DNA from: Fibrobacteraceae bacterium
GTDB taxonomy: Bacteria; Fibrobacterota; Fibrobacteria; Fibrobacterales; Fibrobacteraceae
DNA: 64,000 nt
Direction: 5' to 3'
Assembly: GCA_017625775.1 (NCBI GenBank)
Contig: JAGAKE010000002.1
Location: 62,001-126,000, forward strand
The notes under the pieces were generated by a model, which had not been told where the DNA came from, searched no databases, and was given only the letters and a program-made list of their open reading frames with translations. Shown piece after piece: positions 1 to 7,872 of this stretch (its first letter is position 1; each line of letters begins with the position of its first letter). Position numbers and translations under genes: made by a program.

Positions 1-610
1 AAATGGTTTCTAAAAATTCATAGCCGCCAAGCGCTCCAGGAGATTCATGTGCAATGTGACGTTCGTTTCCTTCTTCGGCGGTAACGAAAACATTAGCACG
101 ACACCTAGCTCTTTTGGTTTCTAATGAAAGCCCTTCACTATTGTAAATGGAAATAGTTGAGCAAACATCTGAAATAGAAGCGCTCACTTGCACGATTTTA
201 GGTGAAATGGCTCTTGCCGTTGAATCTGCTAATTGAAGATAATTAGTTTTCGCAGATTGGCCCAACATTCTTGGGTCTTTAAATGCATTCGTAGAATAGT
301 CGCAAATATTTTTTTGAGGCAAAAATTCAAATGGTTTGCTGTATGTTCCAGAGGTTCTTCCAAAAGTTAACGCCTTTACCATTTGAAGCAGAGAATCATG
401 AGAATTATCGCTCGTGAAGGCGTAAAGAACTTCGGTCCCGTAAAGAAGTCGAAGTCCTATTCCATAATTAGTGCCTGCCGTTGCTGTTTCAATAGAACTA
501 TTTTTTAATCCTAAAGAAGAATGTCTTGATTCTTCTTCAAAAAGTTCAACAAAAGAAGCGCCTGCCGCCAAACCAGCATCAATAATTTCATGAGCAAGAT
601 TCTTATCCAT
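1..610 (-). CDS. tldD: TldD-type metalloprotease, N-terminal part (cut by window start)
   Basis: The minus-strand frame opens at the ATG at 608-610 and runs off the left edge, giving about 203 residues. A strong Shine-Dalgarno AGGGGAG lies six bases before the ATG. The visible part has the TldD/PmbA N-terminal pattern: an early FVELFEEE stretch, a GIGLRLLYG motif, and a region ending in SPGALGGYEF like the ERxxxGGGxGYE stretch of TldD. TldD normally pairs with TldE/PmbA as a heterodimeric zinc protease acting on unfolded peptides; the metal-binding HExxH half would lie outside the window and no tldE is seen here. It starts eight bases after the hisF stop codon, so the two are probably co-transcribed. 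The family call is good; the choice between TldD and TldE is less certain. Confidence 0.8.
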   Translation of the reverse strand, partial: MDKNLAHEIIDAGLAAGASFVELFEEESRHSSLGLKNSSIETATAGTNYGIGLRLLYGTEVLYAFTSDNSHDSLLQMVKALTFGRTSGTYSKPFEFLPQKNICDYSTNAFKDPRMLGQSAKTNYLQLADSTARAISPKIVQVSASISDVCSTISIYNSEGLSLETKRARCRANVFVTAEEGNERHIAHESPGALGGYEFLETI

Positions 611-618
611 AAACTCCC

Positions 619-1392
619 CTAGCGACGAACAGGAATCCCTGCATTTCGCATATTTTCTTTGATTCCTTGAACCGTGTATTCTCCGAAATGAACCATAGAA
701 GCAACAAGAGCAGCATCAGCTTCGGTTTTTGCAAACAAATCAGAAATATGTTCTGGAATTCCTGCGCCACCACTTGCAATTACAGGAACTGGAACAGCTT
801 TAGCGATTTGCTGGGTAATGTTTAATTCATAGCCTTCTTTTGTTCCGTCGGCATCAATTGAGTTTACGCAAATTTCACCAATTCCAAGAGCTACCGCTTT
901 TTTCGCCCATTCAACAGCGTCAAGGCCCATAGGTTTTCTACCACCTTGAATATAAACTTCATACCCGCTAGGAATTTGTTCTGTTTTTTCTACAGCCTTT
1001 ACATCCATTCCAAGAACCATACATTGGTTGCCGAAGGCTTTAGCACCTTCTTCTATAATTTCTGGGTGCAAAACAGCAAGGCTATTGATGCTTACTTTTT
1101 CAGCTCCGGCCAAAAGAACGGCACGCATATCCTCTAGGTTGCGAATTCCGCCGCCAACCGCAAAAGGAATAAAAACGTTTTTTGCAATTTCACGAACCAT
1201 TTCAATATCGCATGGTCTATTTTCGGCACTGGCGGTAATGTCGTAAAAAACGAGTTCATCAACGCCTTCTGCGCTGTAACGCGCCCCCATTTCAACTGGG
1301 TCGCCAATATCAATATTTCCTTTGAATTTCACTCCCTTGGTGACTTTTCGATTGCGAACATCTAGGCAAATTATTAAACGTTTCGTAAGCAT
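619..1392 (-). CDS. hisF: Imidazole glycerol phosphate synthase, cyclase subunit
   Basis: A full-length (257 aa) HisF. It cyclises the PRFAR product using ammonia delivered by the HisH glutaminase, giving imidazole glycerol phosphate for histidine and AICAR for purine synthesis. The two catalytic aspartates sit where expected: D11 in the CLDV motif and D130 in VLGMDVK. The beta-alpha barrel phosphate loops are visible (AVGGGIR near residue 79, VIASGGAG near 205). The usual TSMDRDGT motif reads NSIDADGT here, a variant of the same loop. HisH is not nearby in the window, so the his genes are probably dispersed. The gene follows thioredoxin and precedes tldD on the minus strand, with tldD eight bases downstream. 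Confidence 0.95.
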   Translation of the reverse strand: MLTKRLIICLDVRNRKVTKGVKFKGNIDIGDPVEMGARYSAEGVDELVFYDITASAENRPCDIEMVREIAKNVFIPFAVGGGIRNLEDMRAVLLAGAEKVSINSLAVLHPEIIEEGAKAFGNQCMVLGMDVKAVEKTEQIPSGYEVYIQGGRKPMGLDAVEWAKKAVALGIGEICVNSIDADGTKEGYELNITQQIAKAVPVPVIASGGAGIPEHISDLFAKTEADAALVASMVHFGEYTVQGIKENMRNAGIPVRR

Positions 1393-1550
1393 AAGTAAAA
1401 GAAAAAAAGTGTTAGCGGTGAAGTATTTTTAAGTTCATAACCAAATATAAAAAGATTGACCTTTGTAGAAAAAAAGTTTGAGAACAATTCTTAAAAAAAT
1501 AATTTCAAAGGAAAGTCTTTTAAAATATGGAGGCTCAAAACAAGGCGTTC

Positions 1551-1578
1551 AAAAAAATAGTCCGGCGTTCGCCGGACT
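1551..1578 (-). terminator. Rho-independent terminator of the thioredoxin gene
   Basis: A perfect nine-base-pair GC-rich stem (AGTCCGGCG / CGCCGGACT, 1559-1578) with a two-base loop lies 19 bases after the thioredoxin stop. On the minus strand it is followed by ATTTTTTT, the expected U-tract. Its core GGCG/CGCC resembles the hairpins at 14419-14436 and 62194-62222. Confidence 0.8.
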
Positions 1579-1596
1579 AAATTCAAAAGCAGAAAA

Positions 1597-1914
1597 TTAA
1601 AGATTTCTGTCTAAAAGAGCTTTCAAAGTATTTTTTGGAACTGCCCCAACAAGATTTCCAACTTCAACGCCGTTTTTAAAAACTTTGAAATTAGGAATAT
1701 TGGTGATTCCGTAACGAGCGCAAATGGCATTACATTGATCTACATCCATTTTAGCTACAATCGCCTGACCAGCGTATTCATCGGCTAGCTCATCGACCAC
1801 AGGACCCATCATTTGGCATGGTCTGCACCAAGTAGCCCAAAAATCTACAAGCACAGGTTGTCCAGAAGCGATAGCCGCATCAAATTTTTCTTCTGAAAGG
1901 TGAATGGCGGGCAT
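1597..1914 (-). CDS. trxA: Thioredoxin with a CRPC active site
   Basis: A single-domain cytoplasmic thioredoxin (105 aa) that reduces protein disulfides. The fold is complete: VDFWATWC at 23-30, the redox pair C30 and C33, and the cis-proline loop with P74. The active site reads C-R-P-C instead of the near-universal C-G-P-C, and the cis-Pro neighbourhood is IPNF rather than IPTL. Two extra cysteines (C61, C65) lie in the helix after the beta-3 strand, where most thioredoxins have none. These changes should alter redox potential or partner choice. A good AGGAG ribosome site precedes the ATG, and the gene ends in its own terminator. It could be a specialised thioredoxin rather than the housekeeping one. 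Confidence 0.85.
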   Translation of the reverse strand: MPAIHLSEEKFDAAIASGQPVLVDFWATWCRPCQMMGPVVDELADEYAGQAIVAKMDVDQCNAICARYGITNIPNFKVFKNGVEVGNLVGAVPKNTLKALLDRNL

Positions 1915-2015
1915 AAATAAACTCCTAAAAAAGTGAACGCCTATAAGATATAAATAAATTGAATCTAAAGAAAAGAGGAAAATGAAATAGAACGGATTTT
2001 CTATCTTAACAGGAA

Positions 2016-4019
2016 ATGAAATCAGTGAAATTAATCTTGTCGGTTGTTTTTTTGGGGGCTCTTCTTTTTAGTGGAGCCTTTGCAAATGAAATTTCGCGCC
2101 TAGAAAAGCGTGAAGTAGATTTAGCTCGACAAGCTTTAAGTATTCCTGGTTTAATGTTTCGTCACTATGATGTTTCTGGCCAGAAATTCGATTGGGCACT
2201 AGGAACTTCAATTCTTGGCTCGCCTGGTTTATCAAGTTCTGTTTCAGGAGTTTCTTCGGCAGCATTAAGGTTTCCTGCAGGAGCCGCCGGATTTTATGCA
2301 AAAAAATTAGAGTATGATGCATTTCACCCAGGGCTTAATGGCGAAAATGGCGTGTTAAAAGAATCGCGGAATTTAGCGCCATTAGATTCGCCAGTCACGG
2401 AAATTTTATGGGAACGCGGGGCATTTGAAGGAAACGCTTTTCGATTAGATTTTCGCCGACAAATTATAGATTCTCTTCGTTTAGATCTAGGGCTTGCTAG
2501 TTATGGAAACGAAGGCTCTGATGCATTCACTTATGCCCATGTAACGCACCAGCCATTTTTTGCTCTTGGCAGAGATTCTACAACTATTCCGTTTGGTGGA
2601 CGAAATATTTCAATGAACACAATGCATTTGCGCCCTGAACTCACTTACTTATTTCGTTTTGGGGAATTAGCTCTGCATGCGAATCTTTTGTTTATGGATT
2701 TTGACGACGCTTCTCGCCATGTGGTTATTCAAGATACTTCTGATTATTCCATTTATCATTTTGCAACCGAGCCTTATTCTCATTCAACTCGTGGTGCTTC
2801 TTACGGAGCTCGGCTTACCATTTCGCCCACAAAAAAATTAAAAATAGAAGCATCGGCTTCCATCGGAAATTATGAAATCAAAGAAGAAAATCTTCCAAAG
2901 TCCATTGATTACGTAAAGGATTCTATTTTAGAATTAACTAAAGAAAGTGGTGAAATTTTTTACGACACTATTCAAGATACAACTTGGCATGAAAGAGAAA
3001 GCGAAAAAGAATATGAAGTGTATTCTGGTTCGCTTTTTGCTACTTATCAAACTCTACTTAATCCGACCATATTTTTTGAATACGAATTTTTATCTACAAA
3101 TTCAAGAACTAGTCAAGATAAAGAAATAGGTTATTTGCAATTAGGAGAAAAATTCAAATTTTTAGAATTTCGATTATTAGGTGGCATGCAAAGAAATAGC
3201 TCTGTAAATAACAAAATAAAAATGGAACCAACGTATGCCGCAGAAGTAAAAATTCCTTTGCCTTATCATTTGTCTCTTTATGCTAATCATCGCCACGACA
3301 CTCGCTTTCCAGAATTAGAAGAATTACGTTTAGAAAATCGTGGGCGTTTGATTTTTCCAAATTCAGAATTAAAACCAGAAACTCATGATCGTAGCGCTTT
3401 TGAAATTTCATGGAATCCGGGTGGCGTATTTTATGCTCTTGGTTTAAGGTATGAAAAAGTAGATGGTTTAATAGGAGAACGCTGGCTTGGAAATTCTGAT
3501 TTGTCATCAGCAGAAAAAGCGTTTCAGTTAGTGAATTTTAAAGGAGCGGAAACTTTAGATTGGACTGTTCGCCTTGGGTTTGCTATTTCTAATTGGTTCT
3601 TTTATGGCGAGCGAGGAGCTGCACTAGATAGAAAACAACGATTAAAAAATGTTCCTTCCTTGTATTACAAAGGTTCTGTAGGTTGGAAAAATCGATTTGT
3701 AAAAGATAGGCTTGGCGTTGAAATACGCTTAGATTATCAGTGGTTTGGAAAAAGATATGATTGTGGAATTGTAGAAGATTCTATAGCTGTATATGGCGGT
3801 TATTCAATAGCATCTGAAAAACCAACAGGAAATCATCTTGAGATTGTTGAGTTGAAAAAATATTTGGCTTTAGATTTTGAAGCGAGAATGAATATTCTTT
3901 CGTTTGATCTTTTTGCTCGAATTGAAAATTTAAATCATTCTCAATATATGCCGGCGGTGGGTTATTCTCCAGAAGGAATTCGCTTTGCTTATGGAATTTC
4001 GTGGCGATTTGTGAATTAA
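2016..4019 (+). CDS. TonB-receptor-like outer-membrane beta-barrel protein without a recognisable plug
   Basis: A 667-residue protein with a signal peptide ending near SGAFA (about residue 23) and long runs of alternating hydrophobic and aromatic residues typical of an outer-membrane barrel. The second half carries TonB-dependent receptor signatures: RFPELEELR, then a NSELKPETHDRSAFE stretch like the conserved NPxLKPE motif, and a C-terminal ARIENLNHSQY...GYSPEG followed by an aromatic end (FVN). The N-terminal 200 residues lack the usual plug and TonB-box motifs I would expect, so the substrate is unknown. Start choice: AGGAA lies directly against the ATG at 2016, whereas a GTG at 2025 has it nine bases away and still gives a full signal peptide, so translation may start there. 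Its 3' end overlaps the convergent cyclase gene by four bases. Confidence 0.65.
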   Translation: MKSVKLILSVVFLGALLFSGAFANEISRLEKREVDLARQALSIPGLMFRHYDVSGQKFDWALGTSILGSPGLSSSVSGVSSAALRFPAGAAGFYAKKLEYDAFHPGLNGENGVLKESRNLAPLDSPVTEILWERGAFEGNAFRLDFRRQIIDSLRLDLGLASYGNEGSDAFTYAHVTHQPFFALGRDSTTIPFGGRNISMNTMHLRPELTYLFRFGELALHANLLFMDFDDASRHVVIQDTSDYSIYHFATEPYSHSTRGASYGARLTISPTKKLKIEASASIGNYEIKEENLPKSIDYVKDSILELTKESGEIFYDTIQDTTWHERESEKEYEVYSGSLFATYQTLLNPTIFFEYEFLSTNSRTSQDKEIGYLQLGEKFKFLEFRLLGGMQRNSSVNNKIKMEPTYAAEVKIPLPYHLSLYANHRHDTRFPELEELRLENRGRLIFPNSELKPETHDRSAFEISWNPGGVFYALGLRYEKVDGLIGERWLGNSDLSSAEKAFQLVNFKGAETLDWTVRLGFAISNWFFYGERGAALDRKQRLKNVPSLYYKGSVGWKNRFVKDRLGVEIRLDYQWFGKRYDCGIVEDSIAVYGGYSIASEKPTGNHLEIVELKKYLALDFEARMNILSFDLFARIENLNHSQYMPAVGYSPEGIRFAYGISWRFVN

Positions 4020-4735
4020 TCTTTTTTGATATTTACTTTATACATAACGGGCCACCATTTTCCTGTAATCCAAAGGTACTTGCCGTCGTAGGCAATTCCG
4101 TTTAAAACTTCCGCTTTAGGAAATTTTTGACGAACTTTTTTTGCGATTTTAGAAAAATCAAGATAGCTAAGAACATTTCCTGTTTTACTATCAATAACGG
4201 CAATAGAATCAGATTGCCAAATATTGGCGTAAATATTTCCATCAACACATTCTAGTTCATTTAAATAGGAAACAGGTTTTCCTGAATCGTTTACTTTTAA
4301 ACTGCCGATAAAACGAAAATCTTCTGGAAGAACTTTGAAAATTTCTGAGCTTCCATCGCTTAGCCAAAGCGTTCCGTTGCAAAAAGTAAGCCCCCAACCT
4401 TCAGTAGGGATTTTCAAGGTTTGTTTGATTTTTAAGGTTCTGGAATCGAGTTTGAAAGCTTTTTTTGATTTCCAGGTTAAATAAAAAATTTCGTTGCCTA
4501 AAGCAACAGAACCTTCGCCAAAATATCGTTCTTCAAGCCGCATGGAATCTTGAATTTTAAAATCTGAGTTGTATCTATAAAGAGCTGATTCGCCGTATCG
4601 CCCGGTAGATTCTATAAGAATATCATTGTCAAAAGACAGCCCTTGCGTGTAATGATTAGCAGAATGAGCCACGGAATCTAAAATTGAAAACGCCTGTAAA
4701 GAGAGTGCAGCAAGAAGAGTTGAAAATAAATCCAT
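4016..4735 (-). CDS. Glutaminyl-peptide cyclotransferase (glutamine cyclotransferase family), exported
   Basis: About 239 residues. It begins with a hydrophobic signal-like segment (LFSTLLAALSLQAF) and continues as the glutamine cyclotransferase beta-propeller (PF05096 type). Family motifs visible are HYTQGLSF near the start, ESTGRYGES, GWGLTF, ELECVDGNIYANIWQ and LNGIAYDG...LWITGKWWP. These enzymes convert N-terminal glutamine to pyroglutamate, protecting exported proteins from aminopeptidases. The frame is open to an ATG at 4819, but the start at 4735 was chosen because it places the signal peptide at the N-terminus and avoids overlap with the divergent DUF4416 gene. The Shine-Dalgarno is weak. 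A lipoprotein cysteine is not present. Confidence 0.82.
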   Translation of the reverse strand: MDLFSTLLAALSLQAFSILDSVAHSANHYTQGLSFDNDILIESTGRYGESALYRYNSDFKIQDSMRLEERYFGEGSVALGNEIFYLTWKSKKAFKLDSRTLKIKQTLKIPTEGWGLTFCNGTLWLSDGSSEIFKVLPEDFRFIGSLKVNDSGKPVSYLNELECVDGNIYANIWQSDSIAVIDSKTGNVLSYLDFSKIAKKVRQKFPKAEVLNGIAYDGKYLWITGKWWPVMYKVNIKKD

Positions 4736-4787
4736 ACTTAAAAAGTAAAAAAGAGATTTGGCAAAGGAATTTACTATTTTGAAAAGT

Positions 4788-5381
4788 ATGGGTGAAATAA
4801 GAAAACTTTCTCCGGTCATGCTAGTAATGGGTGTTCTTGCAAAGAATGCGGAATCTTTTTTTGCAGTAAGAGAACAGCTCCGTAAAATTTATGGTGAAGA
4901 AGAATTAGTGCTGGAACCTTTTGATTTTACTTTTACAAATTATTATGTAGAAGAAATTGGTGAACGCCCTATTCGAGCTTTTATCGCTTATGAAACTTTA
5001 ATTGCTCGAGAATCTATTCCAGGAATAAAATTACATACAAATGAAATGGAATTAGAAATTGCTCGTGAAAATGGAACGCCTGGTTTGCGCCCCGTGAATT
5101 TAGATCCAGGCTACATGACTTTAGGGCAGTTTTTTTTAGCGACCACCAAAGATCAACGCCAACGTGTTTATGTTCGCGACGGTATTTTTGTTGAGCCTAC
5201 GCTTTATTTTGAAGCCGGGCATTTTCACGTTTTTGATTGGACTTACAGAGATTATCAAAGCGAAAAGTATATTCAGTATTTAGAACAAGTACGTTCACGG
5301 CTTGCGTTTAGGCTTTCTACAGGCGTTCCTTATCGCTTAAGAGCTTCTTTACAAACTCAAGTCAAAAAAGCAAAGAGGTAA
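4788..5381 (+). CDS. DUF4416 family protein
   Basis: About 197 residues matching the DUF4416 family, sometimes labelled a GTP-binding protein though no P-loop is visible here. Conserved patterns are FDFTFTNYY, HTNEMELEIA, RPVNLDPGYMTLGQFFLATTKD, QRVYVRDGIFVEPTLYF and FDWTYRDYQSE. The function is unknown. The first start in the frame is a TTG at 4758; the ATG at 4788 gives the usual family N-terminus. It is divergent from the cyclotransferase gene with about 50 bases between starts, and only two bases separate it from the DMT-type gene, which suggests one transcript. Confidence 0.75.
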   Translation: MGEIRKLSPVMLVMGVLAKNAESFFAVREQLRKIYGEEELVLEPFDFTFTNYYVEEIGERPIRAFIAYETLIARESIPGIKLHTNEMELEIARENGTPGLRPVNLDPGYMTLGQFFLATTKDQRQRVYVRDGIFVEPTLYFEAGHFHVFDWTYRDYQSEKYIQYLEQVRSRLAFRLSTGVPYRLRASLQTQVKKAKR

Positions 5382-5383
5382 AT

Positions 5384-5755
5384 ATGAAAGCAGGAATTTT
5401 TACCATTATTCTTTTGGTGATTTCAAATATTTTTATGACGTTTGCGTGGTATGGAAATTTAAAGCTAAAAGAACTAAATATTAGCACGCACTGGCCGCTT
5501 TTTCTTGTGATTCTCGCTTCTTGGGGAATCGCTCTTTTTGAATATATTTTTATGATTCCAGCAAACAATATGGGCTCTAAAATAAATGGCGGACCTTATT
5601 CTTTAATGCAATTAAAAATTATCCAAGAAGCAATTTCTATTACTGTATTTACTTTAATTGCCATAACAGTATTTCGCACAGAAACGCTTCATTGGAATCA
5701 CATTGCTGCTTTTGTTTGTATTATTGCCGCTGTGTTTTTTGCGTTTTTAAAATAA
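5384..5755 (+). CDS. DMT-superfamily small membrane protein (DUF486)
   Basis: A 123-residue protein with four predicted membrane helices (about 4-22, 38-58, 75-95, 103-122). It matches the DUF486 family of the drug/metabolite transporter superfamily. The markers are FMTFAWYGNLK after helix one, the IPANNMGS loop after helix two, and YSLMQLKIIQEAIS before helix three. Four-helix members of this superfamily usually act as dimers, and the substrate is unknown. It follows the DUF4416 gene after two bases with the RBS-like AAAGAGG inside that gene's end. It converges on the fragment at 5757. Confidence 0.75.
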   Translation: MKAGIFTIILLVISNIFMTFAWYGNLKLKELNISTHWPLFLVILASWGIALFEYIFMIPANNMGSKINGGPYSLMQLKIIQEAISITVFTLIAITVFRTETLHWNHIAAFVCIIAAVFFAFLK

Positions 5756-5756
5756 C

Positions 5757-5987
5757 TTAATCATTCGTTTTTACGCAGCGCAAATAACCTGTTGGCCAAG
5801 ATTTTCCACGGCCGCCGATGTCAAAAGTTATTTCCCAATGATAAATATTCATTCCCCAGGCGCGATCGTAGGATTCTATTGGCGTGGCTGTCCAGAACAT
5901 AGTATTTTGCCCTTCTATTTCTGATGCTCCATTCCAACCGTACAAAGCACCAGTTGCCACAGCTGAAAATCCGAAAAGATCTGTCCC
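5757..5987 (-). pseudogene. C-terminal fragment of a Fibrobacter-type major paralogous surface domain (TIGR02145-like)
   Basis: The minus-strand frame is open from just inside an in-frame TGA (5988-5990) to a TAA at 5757 and encodes about 76 residues. The text FGFSAVATG, then NTMFWTATPIESYDRAWG and a final LRCVKTND matches the end of the Fibrobacter major paralogous domain (GFSALPAG ... FWSAT ... A ... VRCVKD). There is no signal peptide, no start region and no upstream half. Upstream of 5990 the sequence turns into repeat-like DNA (6078-6356), so the gene looks cut off by an insertion or deletion event. Expression is doubtful. Confidence 0.6.
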
Positions 5988-6077
5988 TCAATTAACTCTT
6001 GTGAGCGAGTCTCTCGAGGGCCGCAGCTAAGCGAAGCAGGCAGCCAACATTTCCTCTGCCAAGGCAGGGCGAGTTGT

Positions 6078-6190
6078 CATGGCGAACGTAGTGTGGCGAT
6101 CTGTCGGCAATGAGATTGCTTCCACCACGCCACACTCAAAGCAAGTGTGGCTCGTGGCAGGCTCAGATTTAGGCTTCGCAATGACAAGAA
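6078..6190. repeat. Palindromic dispersed element, GTCATGGCGA / CGCAATGAC type
   Basis: The block begins with GTCATGGCGAACG and ends with TTCGCAATGACAAG, which are near inverted repeats, with further internal complementarity (GTGTGGCG / CGCCACAC at about 6092-6135). The same motif set recurs at about 7594-7632, 7873-7890 and 7913-8002. It behaves like an intergenic palindromic repeat family. Short reading frames inside it are unlikely to be genes. Confidence 0.6.
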
Positions 6191-6356
6191 CCTCAAGCGA
6201 GAACTGCGAGCAAGTTCCCTCGCAAACAATATTTTCAAAAATCAAAACTCACTTAAAATTAAGTTGCGAGAGCGTCGGCCAAGGAAGGGGGGGCATGGAG
6301 GGGACCGTGCGGCCTTCGCAACTCCGAGCTGGGTCCCCTCCAAAGAAAAAATGCAA
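6178..6356 (+). repeat. Dispersed repeat copy 1 (left of the Rpn gene)
   Basis: The segment shares long near-identical blocks with 7620-7787: GCAATGACAAGAA, GAACTGCGAGCAAGTTCCCT, AGCGTCGGCCAAGGAAGGGG and GGAGGGGACCGTGCGGCC. Copy 1 has ten extra bases after its first block. It contains a perfect ten-base inverted repeat, GGAGGGGACC (about 6297-6306) with GGTCCCCTCC (about 6332-6341), so the RNA or single-stranded DNA could form a long hairpin. No coding function is supported. Confidence 0.75.
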
Positions 6357-6431
6357 AAAAAATAGAATCCCTAGCAAAAGAAATCAAAAAATCTCCTGCT
6401 AAAACTAGCAGGAGATTTATGAAATTAAAAG

Positions 6432-7439
6432 TTATAACGTTAGAATTTCTTCTTCCGAAAGCCCCGATATTATGGCAATATCAGAAATGGGATATCCCTT
6501 TAATAGCATCGCTTTTGCCATTTTTCGAGCTTTAATATATTCCCCTTCAGAAAAACCTGTAGAGAATCCTTTTTCTTCCCCTTCAGAGAACCCCTTTTCC
6601 TCGCCTGCGGAGAAACCACGATTATAGTCAGCATCGGCTATTGAGACATAGCCTTTATTTTGAATAACTTCGAGTGAATCCATAATCATCTCCTTTTCTT
6701 CTTCGGGGAGCATTCCTCGTAAATATACCAAAATTTCTTCGACGATACTACGGAAGTTTTGTTTTGATTTTAAAAGTCGCCTAAGCGCTGTTTTAAAATA
6801 TTTTTCAGCACCGTAAGCATCAAAAACCATCCGCATAGCAGCAATCGCCAAAGCTAAAAGTGGGTCCAAGTTCGAAAAATCAACAGGTTCACGGCCTAAA
6901 TCGATAAATTCCACTCGGAAAGGCAAACCAACATTTTGGAAAAAATCTGGATAACCTGGATGCGGCTTAATTTTTAGCGGATTCCATTTGTCGCGTCCGT
7001 TGTAAACGATAATCGCTACCGCTGGGATATTTCCTGCTTTTTGGTGCATCACTTCAAAGTAATATTTCAAAAGTTGATTTCTGATTTTTGAATCGCGGTA
7101 GGATTTGTGTTCAAGAATCAAGCCAACGAGTAATTGATCCGGGCGGTTGTTTTCTGAATTAGAACTTTTTTCGTTTTCTGTCTCGGAATTTTTCTTGAAG
7201 TTCTTTTTCGCAGAATTTTTGATTTCCACTTTGAAAGTTAGATCGCCTGACCCGCTCGCGCCCTCTCGTGTTGCTGCGCCTGAGATTTCTTGAAGAGTCT
7301 CGAGGTTGATTAAGCTGAGGAGTTCTTTCAAATTTGGATTATTTTTTGCCGCCAGCGAGATAAGGTTGGCAGTGTTTTTCGGGTCCGCAAAAATCGTGCG
7401 AAAGAAGTTATCGTGGTTTCTTTTTTGTGAACTTGTCAT
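6432..7439 (-). CDS. Rpn family recombination-promoting nuclease / putative transposase (PD-(D/E)XK)
   Basis: A 335-residue protein of the Rpn/YhgA-like group (PF04754 type). It starts with HDNFFRTIFADP. The restriction-like nuclease core shows D66 (GDLTFKVEIK) and E110-x-K112 (LILEHKS), then the family stretch RNQLLKYYFEVM and IPAVAIIVYNG. E. coli RpnA-type proteins stimulate recombination through DNA cleavage. Two oddities are visible. A charged Ser/Asn/Glu/Lys-rich stretch of about 28 residues (74-101) separates the catalytic Asp from ExK, and the C-terminal region has tandem GFSxGEEK units (6540-6617). The gene lies between two direct repeat copies. Upstream sequence has AAGAAGG near the ATG. 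Confidence 0.85.
   Translation of the reverse strand: MTSSQKRNHDNFFRTIFADPKNTANLISLAAKNNPNLKELLSLINLETLQEISGAATREGASGSGDLTFKVEIKNSAKKNFKKNSETENEKSSNSENNRPDQLLVGLILEHKSYRDSKIRNQLLKYYFEVMHQKAGNIPAVAIIVYNGRDKWNPLKIKPHPGYPDFFQNVGLPFRVEFIDLGREPVDFSNLDPLLALAIAAMRMVFDAYGAEKYFKTALRRLLKSKQNFRSIVEEILVYLRGMLPEEEKEMIMDSLEVIQNKGYVSIADADYNRGFSAGEEKGFSEGEEKGFSTGFSEGEYIKARKMAKAMLLKGYPISDIAIISGLSEEEILTL
6540..6617 (-). repeat. In-gene tandem repeat encoding GFSxGEEK units
   Basis: Near-repeated 24-base units encode GFSAGEEK, GFSEGEEK, then shortened GFST and GFSEGEY. The third bases differ between units, so the array is not freshly duplicated. Similar Gly/Glu-rich tails with variable unit number are common in this nuclease family. 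Confidence 0.7.
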
Positions 7440-7619
7440 AAACCTTCTTAAGTTTGTGGTTGATGTATAAACGGATTAAAGCTTTGCTTAAACCGAGCAA
7501 TGCCTCTACTTCTATAAAACGCTTGAGAAAGGAAATTCGAACATTTTTTTTGAAAAAAGAATTTTTACATGAGTGCGCCAGGAATTGCGAAGAGGATTGC
7601 TTCTGTCACTACGTTTCAT

Positions 7620-7787
7620 CGCAATGACAAGAACTGCGAGCAAGTTCCCTCGCAAACACTATTATCAAAAATCAAAGCACTCTTAAAATTAAGCAGCAAG
7701 AGCGTCGGCCAAGGAAGGGGAGGCTTGGAGGGGACCGTGCGGCCTTAGCAACTCCGAGCCGGGACCCTTCCAAAGAAAAAAATTGCA
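7620..7787 (+). repeat. Dispersed repeat copy 2 (right of the Rpn gene)
   Basis: Same orientation as copy 1, about 1.44 kb downstream of it. Shared blocks include GAACTGCGAGCAAGTTCCCT, AGCGTCGGCCAAGGAAGGGG and GGAGGGGACCGTGCGGCC. Its right arm GGGACCCTTCC differs from copy 1, so the hairpin arms are no longer perfectly complementary. Together the copies form direct repeats around the nuclease gene. Confidence 0.75.
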
Positions 7788-7872
7788 AAAGAAAAAATAA
7801 GTCATCGCGAGAGACAAGTAACTTGCAGCAAGTGTAAGAATGAGGTGTTTTCGAGAATGTAGTATGAATTGT

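Noticed and set aside
6079..6402. Plus-strand open frames in the left repeat region
   Set aside because: They read through repeat copy 1 and its palindromes, and a second overlapping frame is equally open; the parallel repeat at 7620 does not keep either frame.
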